Assembly (NCBI RefSeq): GCF_009299835.1
Contig: NZ_VKCZ01000001.1
Location: 124,001-188,000 of the forward strand
From: Microlunatus speluncae
GTDB lineage: Bacteria; Actinomycetota; Actinomycetes; Propionibacteriales; Propionibacteriaceae
Direction of reading: 5' to 3'
DNA: 64,000 bases
Shown: positions 41,329-50,054 of the stretch, one piece after another
Layout of the letters: each line of letters opens with the position of its first letter
How positions within the stretch are numbered: the stretch's first letter is position 1
Position numbers and translations under genes: made by a program
Notes under the pieces: generated by a model
Told to the model about the DNA's origin: nothing
The model's database searches: none
The model's input: the letters and a program-made list of their open reading frames with translations, nothing else

Positions 41329-41820
41329 TCAACTGACCAGGCTCGCCAGCGGGCCGGGTGAGCGTTGTAGGCGTTTGGTGGCGCGATGGGCGGTGGTGCG
41401 GACCCAGGACCTGGTCCGCTTGAGCATCGTGGCGACCTCTTCGACACTGAGGTCGTCCAGATAGCGGGCGACGACGACGAATCGCTCCTGCGGACTGAGC
41501 ACATCGAGGGCCCGGATCAGGTCGAGCCGCAACTCATGATCACGACCCGGTTCCGGCCGATCCGGGACGACGTCGACCAGGGTCGCCTCGCCGGGCCGGC
41601 GCCGCCGGTCCGAGACGAACACGTGGAACAACGTCCGCATCGCGTAGCCGGCCGCATTCTGTTCCAGGTCCACGCGGTGCCAGTGCACATACAGCTTGGC
41701 CAGCGTCTCCTGGACCAGATCCTCCGCCCGATGCCAGTCCCCGGTCAGGATGAGCGCCCGGCGGAACAAACCCGGGGTCTGTTCGCCGGCCCAGTCGGCG
41801 AAGTCGCCTCTGCCTGCCAT
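41329..41820 (-). CDS. SigE family RNA polymerase sigma factor (ECF type)
   Basis: The 163-residue ECF sigma factor has region 2 (LFRRALILTGDWHRAEDLVQ, ETLAKLYVHWHRV), a short linker, and region 4 (LSPQERFVVVARYLDDLSVE, then EVATMLKRTRSWVRTTAHRA). This matches the actinobacterial SigE-family subgroup, usually linked to cell-envelope or stress responses. A GGAGGAG ribosome-binding site precedes ATG 41820. The membrane protein downstream is its likely regulator. A large hairpin-bracketed spacer lies upstream. Confidence 0.9.
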   Translation of the reverse strand: MAGRGDFADWAGEQTPGLFRRALILTGDWHRAEDLVQETLAKLYVHWHRVDLEQNAAGYAMRTLFHVFVSDRRRRPGEATLVDVVPDRPEPGRDHELRLDLIRALDVLSPQERFVVVARYLDDLSVEEVATMLKRTRSWVRTTAHRATKRLQRSPGPLASLVS

Positions 41821-41920
41821 CCATCTCCTCCGCCCTTACCCCTTTGGTGCGGCAGCCGTTGTCGACCACCGTCACCCCATCTACGCCAGGAGGACCTCCG
41901 CACGTTACACCGCCCCCAAC

Positions 41921-41987
41921 CCCGCCGACCCGTCACTTGTGCACCGGTTTTGGCGGCGTGTCGGTGCACAAGTGACGGGTCGGCGGG
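41921..41987. repeat. CGACCCGTCAC-family hairpin, copy 3 (26-bp perfect stem)
   Basis: Bases 41921-41946 pair perfectly with 41962-41987 (26 bp) around a 15-nt loop GTTTTGGCGGCGTGT. The outer stem CGACCCGTCAC and the loop match copies 1 and 2; the inner stem here is TTGTGCACCG. Confidence 0.8.
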
Positions 41988-42412
41988 ATCGGGGGTGGGG
42001 TCGGAGTGCGGGTCGGAACGACGTGGGAGGTGCAGTTCGTCGGCAGCTGCGTACCTCTGTCGGATGTGCGAACGGCGGAAGGGACAGGTCGCGGGTGGCT
42101 GCCGCGACTGGATCGCTGCCCAGCTCGTTGCGGCACGCGCTCAACCGGGTGTTGCCGCTCGACGAGGGATCAGCCCGAGGATGGCCGTCACGGGGGCGAT
42201 TCGGCTCCAGCGGGCGGATACCCGATCCGGCAGGTCGGATCCCGATCGGCAGACCAACTTTGTCGAGCCGTGATCCCCGGTCCGATGGTCAGGGGGTGGC
42301 TGGGGCTGGTTCTGTCGGTCGGCGCGACGCCGCGCGGTCCCCTCGGCCGGGACGACGCCGCCCGGTCCCGTGGTCGAGGGCACGCCGCCGGCCCTCAACC
42401 GGTCGGGTGAGA

Positions 42413-42459
42413 CGTCACTTGTGCACCGACACACCGCAAAACCCGGTGCACAAGTGACG
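42413..42459. repeat. CGACCCGTCAC-family hairpin, copy 4
   Basis: The 16-bp perfect stem (42413-42428 with 42444-42459) has a 15-nt loop that is close to the reverse complement of the copy 3 loop (ACACACCGCAAAACC). The left arm lacks two C residues relative to the family, so the outer stem is interrupted. It lies just downstream of the FtsX-type gene's stop. Confidence 0.78.
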
Positions 42460-42469
42460 GGTCGGCGGG

Positions 42470-43768
42470 TTAGAGGGCGGCGGCGCGGTGGACCAGGGGT
42501 TGGCTGGCTAGGACGGCGAGCATCACCAGGGTGACGGAGAGGACAATGGCGCCGCCGAAAAGCAGGGGGCCGGCCAGGCTGGCGCCGATCATCATCAGGC
42601 CGAACGGGGCGACGATCACCAGGGAGCAGGTGACGGCGATCGCCAGCGACGCGGCGAGCGGCAGCCAGGTCTCGCGGAGCCGGGCCGAGGTGAGCACCTC
42701 GATCGGGGTGCCGGCCAGCCGGAGCGTCCGGTACTGGTCGCGGTGATCGAGCACCTTCGCCGCCTGGTTGACGCCGCTGGAGACGGCGGCCAGGATCGCC
42801 GCGATCACGACGGTGACCAGGGCCCCGGTCAGCAGATCCTGCGGCAGATAGGCCAGGGTCGGCTCATCGGACTGGAACCCCTCGGCCATGGCCGGCGCGA
42901 TGCTGAGCATCCCGGCGACGAACGTCGCCAGGGTGACCCCGGCGACCGAACGCCAGGCGCTCTTCGGGTCGTCGATCAGCCGGCGGGCGGCCAGCAGGGC
43001 CGGTACGTTCTTGGCCCCGCCGGCGGCGATCCGGCCGATCAGGCCGAGCACGAACGGGCCGACCAGATTGACCACCGCGAAGCAGATCACCAGGAACGTG
43101 CTCAGCACCGGGATGATCGCCTCGCCGCTGACCAGCTGGGACACGATCAGCCAGGCGATGAAGGCGACGACGAAGATCAGCACCCGGATCACCGACAGCT
43201 TCTTCGGGCTGACCCGGCGGGCCACGCCGAGCGGACTGATCACCACCGCGGCCAGGCTGGCCGCGGCCGAACCGATCGCCAGCAGCACGACGCCGAGCAG
43301 GGAGAGGGCCAGGATCCCCGGCCCGACCCAGAGCTCGGTCAGCTCGAAGGGACGGCCTTGGAACCGCAGTAGCGCCACCCCGGGCAGCGCGATCAGATAG
43401 AGCAGACCACCGGCGAGCACACCGATCACCGCCTGCATGGTCGCGTCGATCACGGCGATCGCGCCGACCTGGCCGCTGGTCGCGCCGGCCAGCCGGAGCG
43501 CGGCGAACCGTTCGTTGCGGCGGGACACCGACAGCCGGGCCGCCGCCCCGCCGAGCGTGATCACCGGGATGATCAAGATCGCGGTCGCCACCTGGGCGCA
43601 CATCACGTAGACCTCGCTGTCCGGCCGGCCGAGGAAGGCACCCAGCCCGCCGAGCACGATCAGCACGGCCGCGGTGGTCACCGCGAACGCGATCACCGCG
43701 AGCGCGGTGATCAGGCGATGCGACTCCTGCCGCCGGGCGAGTCGCCACCACAGTTTGAACGCGATCAT
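42470..43768 (-). CDS. FtsX-like ABC transporter permease
   Basis: The 432-residue membrane protein has about eight hydrophobic segments grouped in two halves. The FtsX/MacB-type helix block is repeated (AALRLAGATSGQVGAIAVID in the first half, RTLRLAGTPIEVLTSARLRE in the second). These permeases form exporters or mechanotransmission complexes with MacB/LolD-like ATPases. The ATPase gene immediately upstream overlaps it by 4 nt (ATGA), so they form one complex. The substrate is unknown. A hairpin follows the stop. Confidence 0.87.
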   Translation of the reverse strand: MIAFKLWWRLARRQESHRLITALAVIAFAVTTAAVLIVLGGLGAFLGRPDSEVYVMCAQVATAILIIPVITLGGAAARLSVSRRNERFAALRLAGATSGQVGAIAVIDATMQAVIGVLAGGLLYLIALPGVALLRFQGRPFELTELWVGPGILALSLLGVVLLAIGSAAASLAAVVISPLGVARRVSPKKLSVIRVLIFVVAFIAWLIVSQLVSGEAIIPVLSTFLVICFAVVNLVGPFVLGLIGRIAAGGAKNVPALLAARRLIDDPKSAWRSVAGVTLATFVAGMLSIAPAMAEGFQSDEPTLAYLPQDLLTGALVTVVIAAILAAVSSGVNQAAKVLDHRDQYRTLRLAGTPIEVLTSARLRETWLPLAASLAIAVTCSLVIVAPFGLMMIGASLAGPLLFGGAIVLSVTLVMLAVLASQPLVHRAAAL

Positions 43769-44625
43769 GAACGAACACTCCCGGTGGTCGATCCGGCGGG
43801 GAACTGGGCCGGCGGATGGGGCGGGGCCGGCGGGTACGACTGTGGCGGCACTTGTCCCGGCGCCGGATTGGGCCGCTGCGCCGGCTGGGCGCGGGGGACG
43901 GGTTGGTCGTACGGGAAGCCCGGTGCCGGTTGCGCGCCCGGCTGGGGCGGCGCGGTCTCGGCACTGACATCACGGCCGTCCCGCATCACGACGGTGCGCT
44001 GGCAGGCCGCGGCGACGCCCGGATCGTGGGTGACGACGACCAGGGCCGCACCGGCATGGGCACTGGCCTGGACCAGGATCTGCATCACCTGCTGGCCGGT
44101 CGCCTGATCCAGTGCGCCGGTCGGCTCGTCGGCGAACACGACGCTCGGCTGGGTGATCAACGCCCGCGCGATCGCGACCCGTTGCGCCTGCCCGCCGGAC
44201 AGCTCGCCCGGCCGCCGGTTCTCCATCCCGGCCAGGCCGAGCCGGCCCAGCCATTCCCGGGCCGAGGCGATCGCGGTCTTGACCGGCTGGCCGTCCAACA
44301 TCAACGGCAACGCGACGTTCTCGCTGGCCGGCAGCTCGGCCAGCAGTTGGCCGGACTGGAACAGGAAGCCGAAATCCTTGCGACGTAAGGCCGTCCGCTG
44401 CCGGTCCGACATCGCCGACAGTTGTTGATCACGGAACGTGACGGTGCCGCTGGTGGGACGGACGATGCCGGCCAGGCAGTGCAACAGAGTGGTCTTGCCC
44501 GAGCCGGACGGCCCCATGATCGCGAGCGATCCGGGCCGGAGGTCGAGGTCGACTCCGGCCAGGGCGTGCGTGGCCGACCCGCCGGTGCCGTACGTCATGA
44601 CGAGATTGCGCGCGGAAATGAGCAT
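43765..44625 (-). CDS. ABC transporter ATPase (MacB/LolD type) with Pro-rich tail
   Basis: The 286-residue ATPase has Walker A GPSGSGKTT, Q-loop FLFQSGQLL, signature LSGGQAQRVAIARAL, Walker B VVFADEPTGALD and H-loop VVTHDP. After residue about 215 it carries an unusual tail of about 70 residues, rich in Pro, Gln and Ala (for example QPAPGFPYDQPVPRAQPAQR), which is absent from most family members. The start is ATG 44625 (LISARNLVMTYG). Translationally coupled to the FtsX-like permease. Confidence 0.9.
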   Translation of the reverse strand: MLISARNLVMTYGTGGSATHALAGVDLDLRPGSLAIMGPSGSGKTTLLHCLAGIVRPTSGTVTFRDQQLSAMSDRQRTALRRKDFGFLFQSGQLLAELPASENVALPLMLDGQPVKTAIASAREWLGRLGLAGMENRRPGELSGGQAQRVAIARALITQPSVVFADEPTGALDQATGQQVMQILVQASAHAGAALVVVTHDPGVAAACQRTVVMRDGRDVSAETAPPQPGAQPAPGFPYDQPVPRAQPAQRPNPAPGQVPPQSYPPAPPHPPAQFPAGSTTGSVRS

Positions 44626-44723
44626 GCCGTCGAGTGTTCCGGGCCGACCGGCGTACGCCATCGGGCCGAAGTCGCGTGATCATCTCCGGCCGCTCCGACC
44701 GGGGTCGTGCCGGCGTGGCCGGA

Positions 44724-46091
44724 TCAGGGCCGCTGGTCGAGGAAACGGACCAGGAGATTGCGGATCCGGGCCGGATAGTCGTGTTCGCCGGCGCTGATCT
44801 CGAGGCCGGCGCTCGGAGCGTGCACGGTGAAGACGAACCCGTCGGCCACCTGGGCCGATGGTCGCGCCGACGGCCAGACCGTGGGATCGGCGAGCACCGA
44901 GCGCCACTCGCCGGCGTCCGGTTCGGGCAGCTCGGCCGGTGACCCGGTCCGCTCCAGCCTGATCCCGGCGAAGCCGCCGGACCGCACGACGGTGATCTGA
45001 CCCGGGTCTGACGCCGGTGGGGCTTCCTCGCCGGGCACGCCGACCTCCTGCCAGGCCTCGGCGACCGCGCGCTGCTGGTCCGAATCGTCGCCGTACCGGG
45101 CCCCGGCAGCGGCCACGGTCAGCGCGGCGAAGCCGGCGAAGTCGGTCTCGGTGGTGATCTGATCACCGGTCAGCACGTCGTACCAGACCGGCCCGGCACC
45201 CTCCCAGCTGTTGCCGCCGATCTTGGTCGCCGCCAGATAGAAGGCGCGGTTCGGGATGCCGGAATTGAGGTGCACCCCGCCGTTGTCCTCGGTGGTGGCG
45301 ATGAAGTCGTCCATATGCCCGGGCTGGGGGTCCTTGCCCAGCACGTCGTCGTCGTACGCGCTGCCGGGCTCCTTCATCGAGCGCAGGGCGTCGCCCTGCA
45401 CCTGATCGGTGAACAGGCCGGCACCGATCAACCAGTCCGCGGCCTCCGCACTCTGCTCCGCCGCGAACTGTTTGGCCATGGCACCGAACACGTCGGAGAC
45501 GCTCTCGTTCAGGGCGCCGGACTGCCCGGAGTAGGTGAGGTTCGCCGTGTATTGCGTGACCCCGTGGCTCAGCTCGTGGGCGATCACGTCGAGCGCCAGC
45601 GTGAACCGGTTGAACACGGTCCCGTCGCCGTCACCGAACATCATCCGGGTCCCGTCCCACTGCGCGTTGTCCCAGTCCTGCAGGTAGTGCACGGTCGCCA
45701 GCAACGGCAGGCCGGCGCCGTCGAGGCTGTCCCGGCCGAAGACGTCGTGGAACAGTCGCCAGGTCGTGCCGAGCCCGTCGTACGCCTCGTTCACGGCCGG
45801 GTCCTCGACCGCCGGCTCGCCTTCGGAGCGCACGATCCGGCCCGGCACCTCGGAGCCGTTCTGCGCGTCGCCGATCTCCCGCCGCGGCCCGGGCTCCTCC
45901 GCCACCGCCTCCGCCGGACGCGCCCGCGACTGGGCGGCCGGCGTCGCCGGCGGCCGGAAACGGCGCAGCTCGAGGTCGACATCGAGCGTCTGCCGGGCAC
46001 ATTCGGCGACGTGGGCGTCGGGATGCTCGCGCAGCCGCGCGATCAGGTAAGGCGGGACGATCGACGGATAGGGTGCGGCGTCGCAGCTCAT
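44724..46091 (-). CDS. M4 (protealysin/thermolysin) family metallopeptidase with emfourin-like C-terminal domain
   Basis: The 455-residue protein has a short protealysin-type propeptide (SIVPPYLIARLREHP, about 10-25) and a thermolysin domain with zinc ligands H172, H176 (HELSH) and E196 (LNESVSD), plus H274 in GGVHLNSGIPNRAFY. There is no signal peptide. After a Pro/Glu linker, residues about 365-452 (ITVVRSGGFAGIRLER, AELPEPDAGEW) resemble emfourin, the small inhibitor usually encoded next to protealysin-like proteases, here fused to the enzyme. The domain assignment is by eye. Confidence 0.82.
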   Translation of the reverse strand: MSCDAAPYPSIVPPYLIARLREHPDAHVAECARQTLDVDLELRRFRPPATPAAQSRARPAEAVAEEPGPRREIGDAQNGSEVPGRIVRSEGEPAVEDPAVNEAYDGLGTTWRLFHDVFGRDSLDGAGLPLLATVHYLQDWDNAQWDGTRMMFGDGDGTVFNRFTLALDVIAHELSHGVTQYTANLTYSGQSGALNESVSDVFGAMAKQFAAEQSAEAADWLIGAGLFTDQVQGDALRSMKEPGSAYDDDVLGKDPQPGHMDDFIATTEDNGGVHLNSGIPNRAFYLAATKIGGNSWEGAGPVWYDVLTGDQITTETDFAGFAALTVAAAGARYGDDSDQQRAVAEAWQEVGVPGEEAPPASDPGQITVVRSGGFAGIRLERTGSPAELPEPDAGEWRSVLADPTVWPSARPSAQVADGFVFTVHAPSAGLEISAGEHDYPARIRNLLVRFLDQRP

Positions 46092-46105
46092 CCCCCGACC
46101 ATAAT

Positions 46106-46159
46106 CCGAGTTGTCAGAACTGAGTCGCCCTCTGGCACAACTCAGTTCTGACAACTCGG
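46106..46159. terminator. TTGTCAGAACT-family hairpin, copy 3
   Basis: The 19-bp perfect arms 46106-46124 and 46141-46159 (CCGAGTTGTCAGAACTGAG) surround a 16-nt spacer whose outer T-A can also pair. The right arm encodes the last residues and contains the stop of the glycosyltransferase gene. The left arm is 15 nt from the M4 protease start. It probably ends the glycosyltransferase transcript. Confidence 0.65.
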
Positions 46160-47440
46160 TGCGGGGTGGCTGTTGATCAGGTTGAGGATGGCGGGGACGC
46201 CGGGGGCGGCGGCGATCTCGGTGCCGATCCGGGCACTGCCCTCGGCGTAGCGCGGGTCGGCCAGGATGGTCCGGGCGGCGGCGGCGATCCGGTCCGGCGC
46301 CGGGGTGTTGGTGGCGAGGTTGATCCCGACCCCGGTGTACGCGATCCGCGCGCCGACCTCGATCTTGTCCTCGGTGGTGCCGGCCACGATCAGCGGGACA
46401 CCGTGCCGCAGTGCGGCATGGACGCCACCGTAGCCGCCGTTGGTGATCATCAGGTCCGCCTTGGGCAGCAGCTCGGCGAACGGCAGGAACTCGGCGGCCC
46501 GGACGTTGTCGGGCAGCGGCTGGGGAAGGGTGGCCACCGGCCGGCCGCCGGTGGTGACGACGACCAGCGCCTCAAGATCACGGAGGGCGGACAGGGCCGG
46601 GGCGATCAGTTGGCCGTAGTCCTGGTTGGCCACGGTGCCCTGGTTGACGATGATCACCGGGCGGTCCTGATCGAGCTCGGCCCACCAGCCGGGCCTGTCG
46701 GTCGGGTCGGTGGTGGGCAGGCTCAGTGGCCCGACGAAATGGACCTGCGGCGGCAGGTCGGACCGCGGGTATTCGAAGCCGGGCACGCTGAACTGGACGA
46801 TCGCGTCCGCCTGGGTGGGCCAGTCCATCACGAAGGTCGACAGCGGCCGCCCGGTCAGCTCCCGGCTGAGCCGGTCCGCCGCGCGTTGGACCGGAGCAAA
46901 GATGATCTTCTCGGCGACGAGCTTGAGCACGGCGTTGCGGAGCCGGCCGATCGGGCCCGGCAGCGGCGGCAGCCCGAGACCGAACGGTGCCGTGTCCCGG
47001 CTGGAGACGCTGAGCGGCAGGGTGCCGGCGATGATCACCATCGGATCGGTCGCGGTCCGTTGCTGCAGGAAGGCGCAGCCGCCGACGAACAAGGGCTCGG
47101 TCAGCACCGCGTCGGTCGGTTCGGCGGCGACCGCCGCCTTGATCGCGCGGAGCTGGGCCGGCACCGGCTTGAGGAAGAGCTCGATCAGGTCGAAGCGCAT
47201 CCGGGCCGCGCCGGAGAGCCGGACCCGCTCCGGATACCGCTGATCAAGATCACCGTCGACGAGGTCGGCCTCGGCCGGCAGGGGCAGGTGCTCGGCCCCG
47301 GTCCGCTCGACGGCGGCGCGGAAGGCCGATCCGGTCAGGAACCTGACCCGGACACCGGCGGCGACCAGCTCCGCCGCGATCGGCAACAGCGGTGCGACAT
47401 GGCCGTGAGCGGAGGTGCTGCAGATCAACAACGAGGACAT
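46142..47440 (-). CDS. Glycosyltransferase family 1 (macrolide/UGT-like, GT-B fold)
   Basis: The 432-residue GT-B protein has the N-terminal acceptor half SSLLICSTSAHGHVAPLLPI and the C-terminal nucleotide-sugar half with VNQGTVANQDYGQL, FLPFAELLPKADLMITNGGY and GGVHAALRHGVPLIVAG (donor-binding loop). It probably glycosylates a small hydrophobic acceptor. It is divergent from a TetR regulator across a palindromic promoter, which suggests induction by a xenobiotic or metabolite. The C-terminal residues (APSCQN) are encoded by a dispersed hairpin. Confidence 0.86.
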   Translation of the reverse strand: MSSLLICSTSAHGHVAPLLPIAAELVAAGVRVRFLTGSAFRAAVERTGAEHLPLPAEADLVDGDLDQRYPERVRLSGAARMRFDLIELFLKPVPAQLRAIKAAVAAEPTDAVLTEPLFVGGCAFLQQRTATDPMVIIAGTLPLSVSSRDTAPFGLGLPPLPGPIGRLRNAVLKLVAEKIIFAPVQRAADRLSRELTGRPLSTFVMDWPTQADAIVQFSVPGFEYPRSDLPPQVHFVGPLSLPTTDPTDRPGWWAELDQDRPVIIVNQGTVANQDYGQLIAPALSALRDLEALVVVTTGGRPVATLPQPLPDNVRAAEFLPFAELLPKADLMITNGGYGGVHAALRHGVPLIVAGTTEDKIEVGARIAYTGVGINLATNTPAPDRIAAAARTILADPRYAEGSARIGTEIAAAPGVPAILNLINSHPAPSCQN

Positions 47441-47485
47441 TCCGGGACTCCTGACGTGAGTGGCTTGCCTCTCGAAGTATTCATC

Positions 47486-47498
47486 ACCCTGATAGGGT
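47486..47498. promoter_or_regulatory. ACCCT-GAT-AGGGT palindrome: TetR operator candidate
   Basis: This palindrome has partly symmetric flanks (TTCATC on the left, AGTCAA on the right). It lies 7 nt before the TetR start and 46 nt from the divergent glycosyltransferase start. Such a dyad is typical for TetR repression of a divergent gene. Confidence 0.55.
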
Positions 47499-47505
47499 AG
47501 TCAAT

Positions 47506-48162
47506 GTGACGGAGACTTCACGTCGGACGTACCGCTCGGAGCTGCGGACCGAGCAGGCGGCGGCGACCCGGCGGCGCATCCTCGACTCGGCCGGCGAGTG
47601 CTTCGCCGAGATCGGGTACGGGCGGACCACGCTGACCGCCATCGCCGACCGGGCCGGGGTCTCGGTGGAGTCGGTCAAGGCGCAGGGGGCCAAGCGGGCC
47701 CTGTTGTTGGCCGCCTTCGAGCAGACCTTCGCGGGCCAGGAGGGTGGCCGGCCACTGACCGAGCAAGATCAACTGGCGGCGGCGCTGGCGATCGAGGACG
47801 ACGACGACTTCCTGGCCGCCGCGGCGGAGTTCATCGCTGCCGCCAACCGTCGCTCGTACGCGCTCTGGCGGGCGCTGAACAGCGCCGCCGACGCCGACTC
47901 CGACCTGGCGCCCGCCCTGCGAGAGATCCTGCTGGGTCGGCGTCAGGACATCGAGCGGACCGTGGGGCTGCTGCAGCGGCGGGGGATGGTCCCGGCCGGC
48001 CTCCGGCACCGGCGGCGGGTCGCGGCGGGGCTGTCGTTCCTGCTGTCGCCCGAGGGTTATCAGCAGCTGGTGGCCGAGTCGGGCTGGTCGCATGCCCGCT
48101 ATCTGACCTGGATTCGTACCATGGTCCGGACGGTGCTGACGGATCCGGGAGGCGATAGTTGA
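47506..48162 (+). CDS. TetR family transcriptional regulator
   Basis: The 218-residue regulator has an N-terminal TetR HTH (about 20-65: RRRILDSAGECFAEIGYGRT, TLTAIADRAGVSVESVKAQG) and a helical ligand domain. The start is GTG 47506. It is divergent from the glycosyltransferase, with a palindrome between them, so it probably represses that gene. The stop overlaps the TTG start of the next acetyltransferase (TTGA). Confidence 0.88.
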   Translation: MTETSRRTYRSELRTEQAAATRRRILDSAGECFAEIGYGRTTLTAIADRAGVSVESVKAQGAKRALLLAAFEQTFAGQEGGRPLTEQDQLAAALAIEDDDDFLAAAAEFIAAANRRSYALWRALNSAADADSDLAPALREILLGRRQDIERTVGLLQRRGMVPAGLRHRRRVAAGLSFLLSPEGYQQLVAESGWSHARYLTWIRTMVRTVLTDPGGDS

Positions 48163-48614
48163 AGATCATCGTGGACGACCTGTCCGGGCCGGCGATCGCC
48201 GCCCTGCTCACCGAGCATCTGGACGACATGCGGGCGACCTCGCCGCCGGAGAGCAAGCACGCCCTCGATCTCGATGATCTTCGTCGGCCGGAGGTGACCT
48301 TCTGGTCGGCCTTCGACGATGACGACCTGGTCGGCTGCGGCGCGATCAAGCGGCTGGACGCGACCCACGCCGAGATCAAGTCGATGCGCACCGCGCGATC
48401 ACGTCAGGGTGCCGGCGTCGCGTCGGTGCTGCTGACCCACATCCTCGCCGAGGCACGCCGGATGGGGTTCCGCCGGGTCAGCCTGGAGACCGGTTCGGCC
48501 GAGTTCTTCGCACCGGCTCGCGGCCTCTACCGGAAGTTCGGCTTCGCCGACTGCGCCCCGTTCGCCGGCTACCGGCTCGACCCGAACAGCGTGTTCCTGA
48601 CCCGCGAAATCTGA
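48159..48614 (+). CDS. GNAT family N-acetyltransferase
   Basis: The 151-residue protein has the GNAT core KSMRTARSRQGAGVASVLLT (acetyl-CoA loop RQGAGVA), RVSLETGSAEFFAPARGLYR and KFGFADCAPF. It probably starts at TTG 48159 with GGGAGG 6 nt upstream, overlapping the TetR stop. Similar short GNATs (YsnE-like) are of unknown substrate. Confidence 0.85.
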   Translation: MKIIVDDLSGPAIAALLTEHLDDMRATSPPESKHALDLDDLRRPEVTFWSAFDDDDLVGCGAIKRLDATHAEIKSMRTARSRQGAGVASVLLTHILAEARRMGFRRVSLETGSAEFFAPARGLYRKFGFADCAPFAGYRLDPNSVFLTREI

Positions 48615-48615
48615 A

Positions 48616-50004
48616 TCAGCGCAGGGTTCCGGCCAGGTGGGCCGCGGTGGCCAGGGTCGCCGCATACTGGGTCGCCACCAGTCTGCGGATCTCGATCGCC
48701 TGGTACGGCAGCGCGGCCGTGTCCTCGGCCAGCCACTCCTCGTACCGACGAGCCAAACGATCATGGACGGTGCGGATCGGCGCCCGGACGTTGCCGACCG
48801 CGAGCTCGCCCTTGACCGCTCGGAGCAGGATCCCGGCGAACCGGAGCCGGAACTGGTGCACCCCGGACGCCAACGAGGAGACCTCGGCCGCCGTCGCCGG
48901 GCGATCGGACTCCGGATCGTCGGCCCGCCGCCGAGCGGCGGTGGCGGCGTCGGTCATCGAGGTGGCGAAGAAGCGCGCGGCGCGCCAGAGCGGTGAGTCG
49001 CCGGCCAGCAGGTGGCCTTCGGTGGCGGCGATGCCGTCCCGGAGCAGATCACCCAGCTCGGTCAGGCCGGCGGCCCGGCGGGCCAGCGCCTCGCCGTACC
49101 CGATGGGTGAGGGGGTGGCGTCGGCGATGCTCGGATCGGTCCAGTACGGCAGCTCGCTGATCAAGGTCAGCGCACCGTACCGGCCGGCGTAGGACGCGGT
49201 GCTGTCGCCGCTGGTGGTGTGCCACGGCTCGCCCCGGTCCGCCGCGCGATCGTAGGCGGCGGTGATCGAGCCCGCCTGATAGATCCCGTCGGCCAACCGG
49301 ACGATCTCCGGCGATTCCGGCTCGCCCCGATCGAGGCTCAACCCGAGCACGTCGGGCAGCTGCTGCAAGATCGGGTAGAGCTCCGGTTCGGACCGGCTCA
49401 GGTAGTAGTAGACGCCGCCGAGTTCGCTGTTGTGCAAGGAACAGACCAGCTCCGGCCGGTGACGATCGATCAGCCGCATCAGGGCCTGGGTCTCCGGGAT
49501 CGAGGCGTCGAAGTAGGCGTCGCGATGGTTCAGCGGATAGGTCCACTCGACTTGATCATGGCCGGCCGGCCGGTAGAAGTTGCGGGCGTAGTGCTCCCGG
49601 GTGAACGGGCCTTTCAGCCAACCTTCGTTGAGTCGCAGGCCGTCCGGGTCGATGCAGGCGATGATCCGCCACCGGTGATCGAGCCGGCCCCGCAGCTCGG
49701 CATCCTCGACCAGTCGCCGGGCCAGGTGCAGGGCGGTCAGCCCGCCGATCGGTTCGTTCGGATGCGGCAGCCCGAATGCCAGCGCCTCGGCCGCCTCCGG
49801 CCGATCCGGCTCGATCGTCAGGCAGAGCAGAGGTTCACCCTGCTGCGACGTACCGACGCGTTCCAGCCGGGTCAGCTCGGGATGATCATCGGCGATCGTT
49901 CGCAGCCCGGCAACGAGCTCGTCGACGCCGGCGAAGCCGTCGTGATCGGGCACCGTCGCCAGCTCGTCGGTCAACCAGCTCGGCAGTTCCCCGTTCGCGA
50001 TCAT
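48616..50004 (-). CDS. M14 family zinc carboxypeptidase
   Basis: The 462-residue protein has the M14 zinc motif FGLPHPNEPIGG (HxxE) and the third ligand in VCSLHNSELGG, plus a conserved arginine-containing ARNFYRPAG. Residues after about 300 form a helical C-terminal extension without assigned role. No signal peptide is seen, so it may act on cytosolic peptides or amino-acid conjugates. The start is ATG 50004. It is convergent with the acetyltransferase (1-nt gap) and 50 nt downstream of a leftward TetR gene. Confidence 0.83.
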   Translation of the reverse strand: MIANGELPSWLTDELATVPDHDGFAGVDELVAGLRTIADDHPELTRLERVGTSQQGEPLLCLTIEPDRPEAAEALAFGLPHPNEPIGGLTALHLARRLVEDAELRGRLDHRWRIIACIDPDGLRLNEGWLKGPFTREHYARNFYRPAGHDQVEWTYPLNHRDAYFDASIPETQALMRLIDRHRPELVCSLHNSELGGVYYYLSRSEPELYPILQQLPDVLGLSLDRGEPESPEIVRLADGIYQAGSITAAYDRAADRGEPWHTTSGDSTASYAGRYGALTLISELPYWTDPSIADATPSPIGYGEALARRAAGLTELGDLLRDGIAATEGHLLAGDSPLWRAARFFATSMTDAATAARRRADDPESDRPATAAEVSSLASGVHQFRLRFAGILLRAVKGELAVGNVRAPIRTVHDRLARRYEEWLAEDTAALPYQAIEIRRLVATQYAATLATAAHLAGTLR

Positions 50005-50054
50005 GGTCAGGAGTCTTCCCGTCCACCTCGTGGGCGGCAAATCGGCGTTCCGGC

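Larger units (their letters stand above)
41821..42469. other. Gene-free spacer bracketed by two inverted hairpins (second instance)
   Basis: This is 649 nt between the leftward FtsX-type gene and the leftward sigma-factor gene. Hairpins at 41921-41987 and 42413-42459 enclose about 425 nt in which I see no gene. Open frames on both strands lack ribosome-binding sites and recognisable domains. Gene order and hairpin orientation mirror the 10.75-11.43 kb spacer. Confidence 0.6.

Noticed and set aside
42470..44625. Lipoprotein-release (LolCDE) system
   Set aside because: The host appears to be an actinobacterium without a Lol-type outer membrane; the pair is a generic MacB/FtsX-type exporter.
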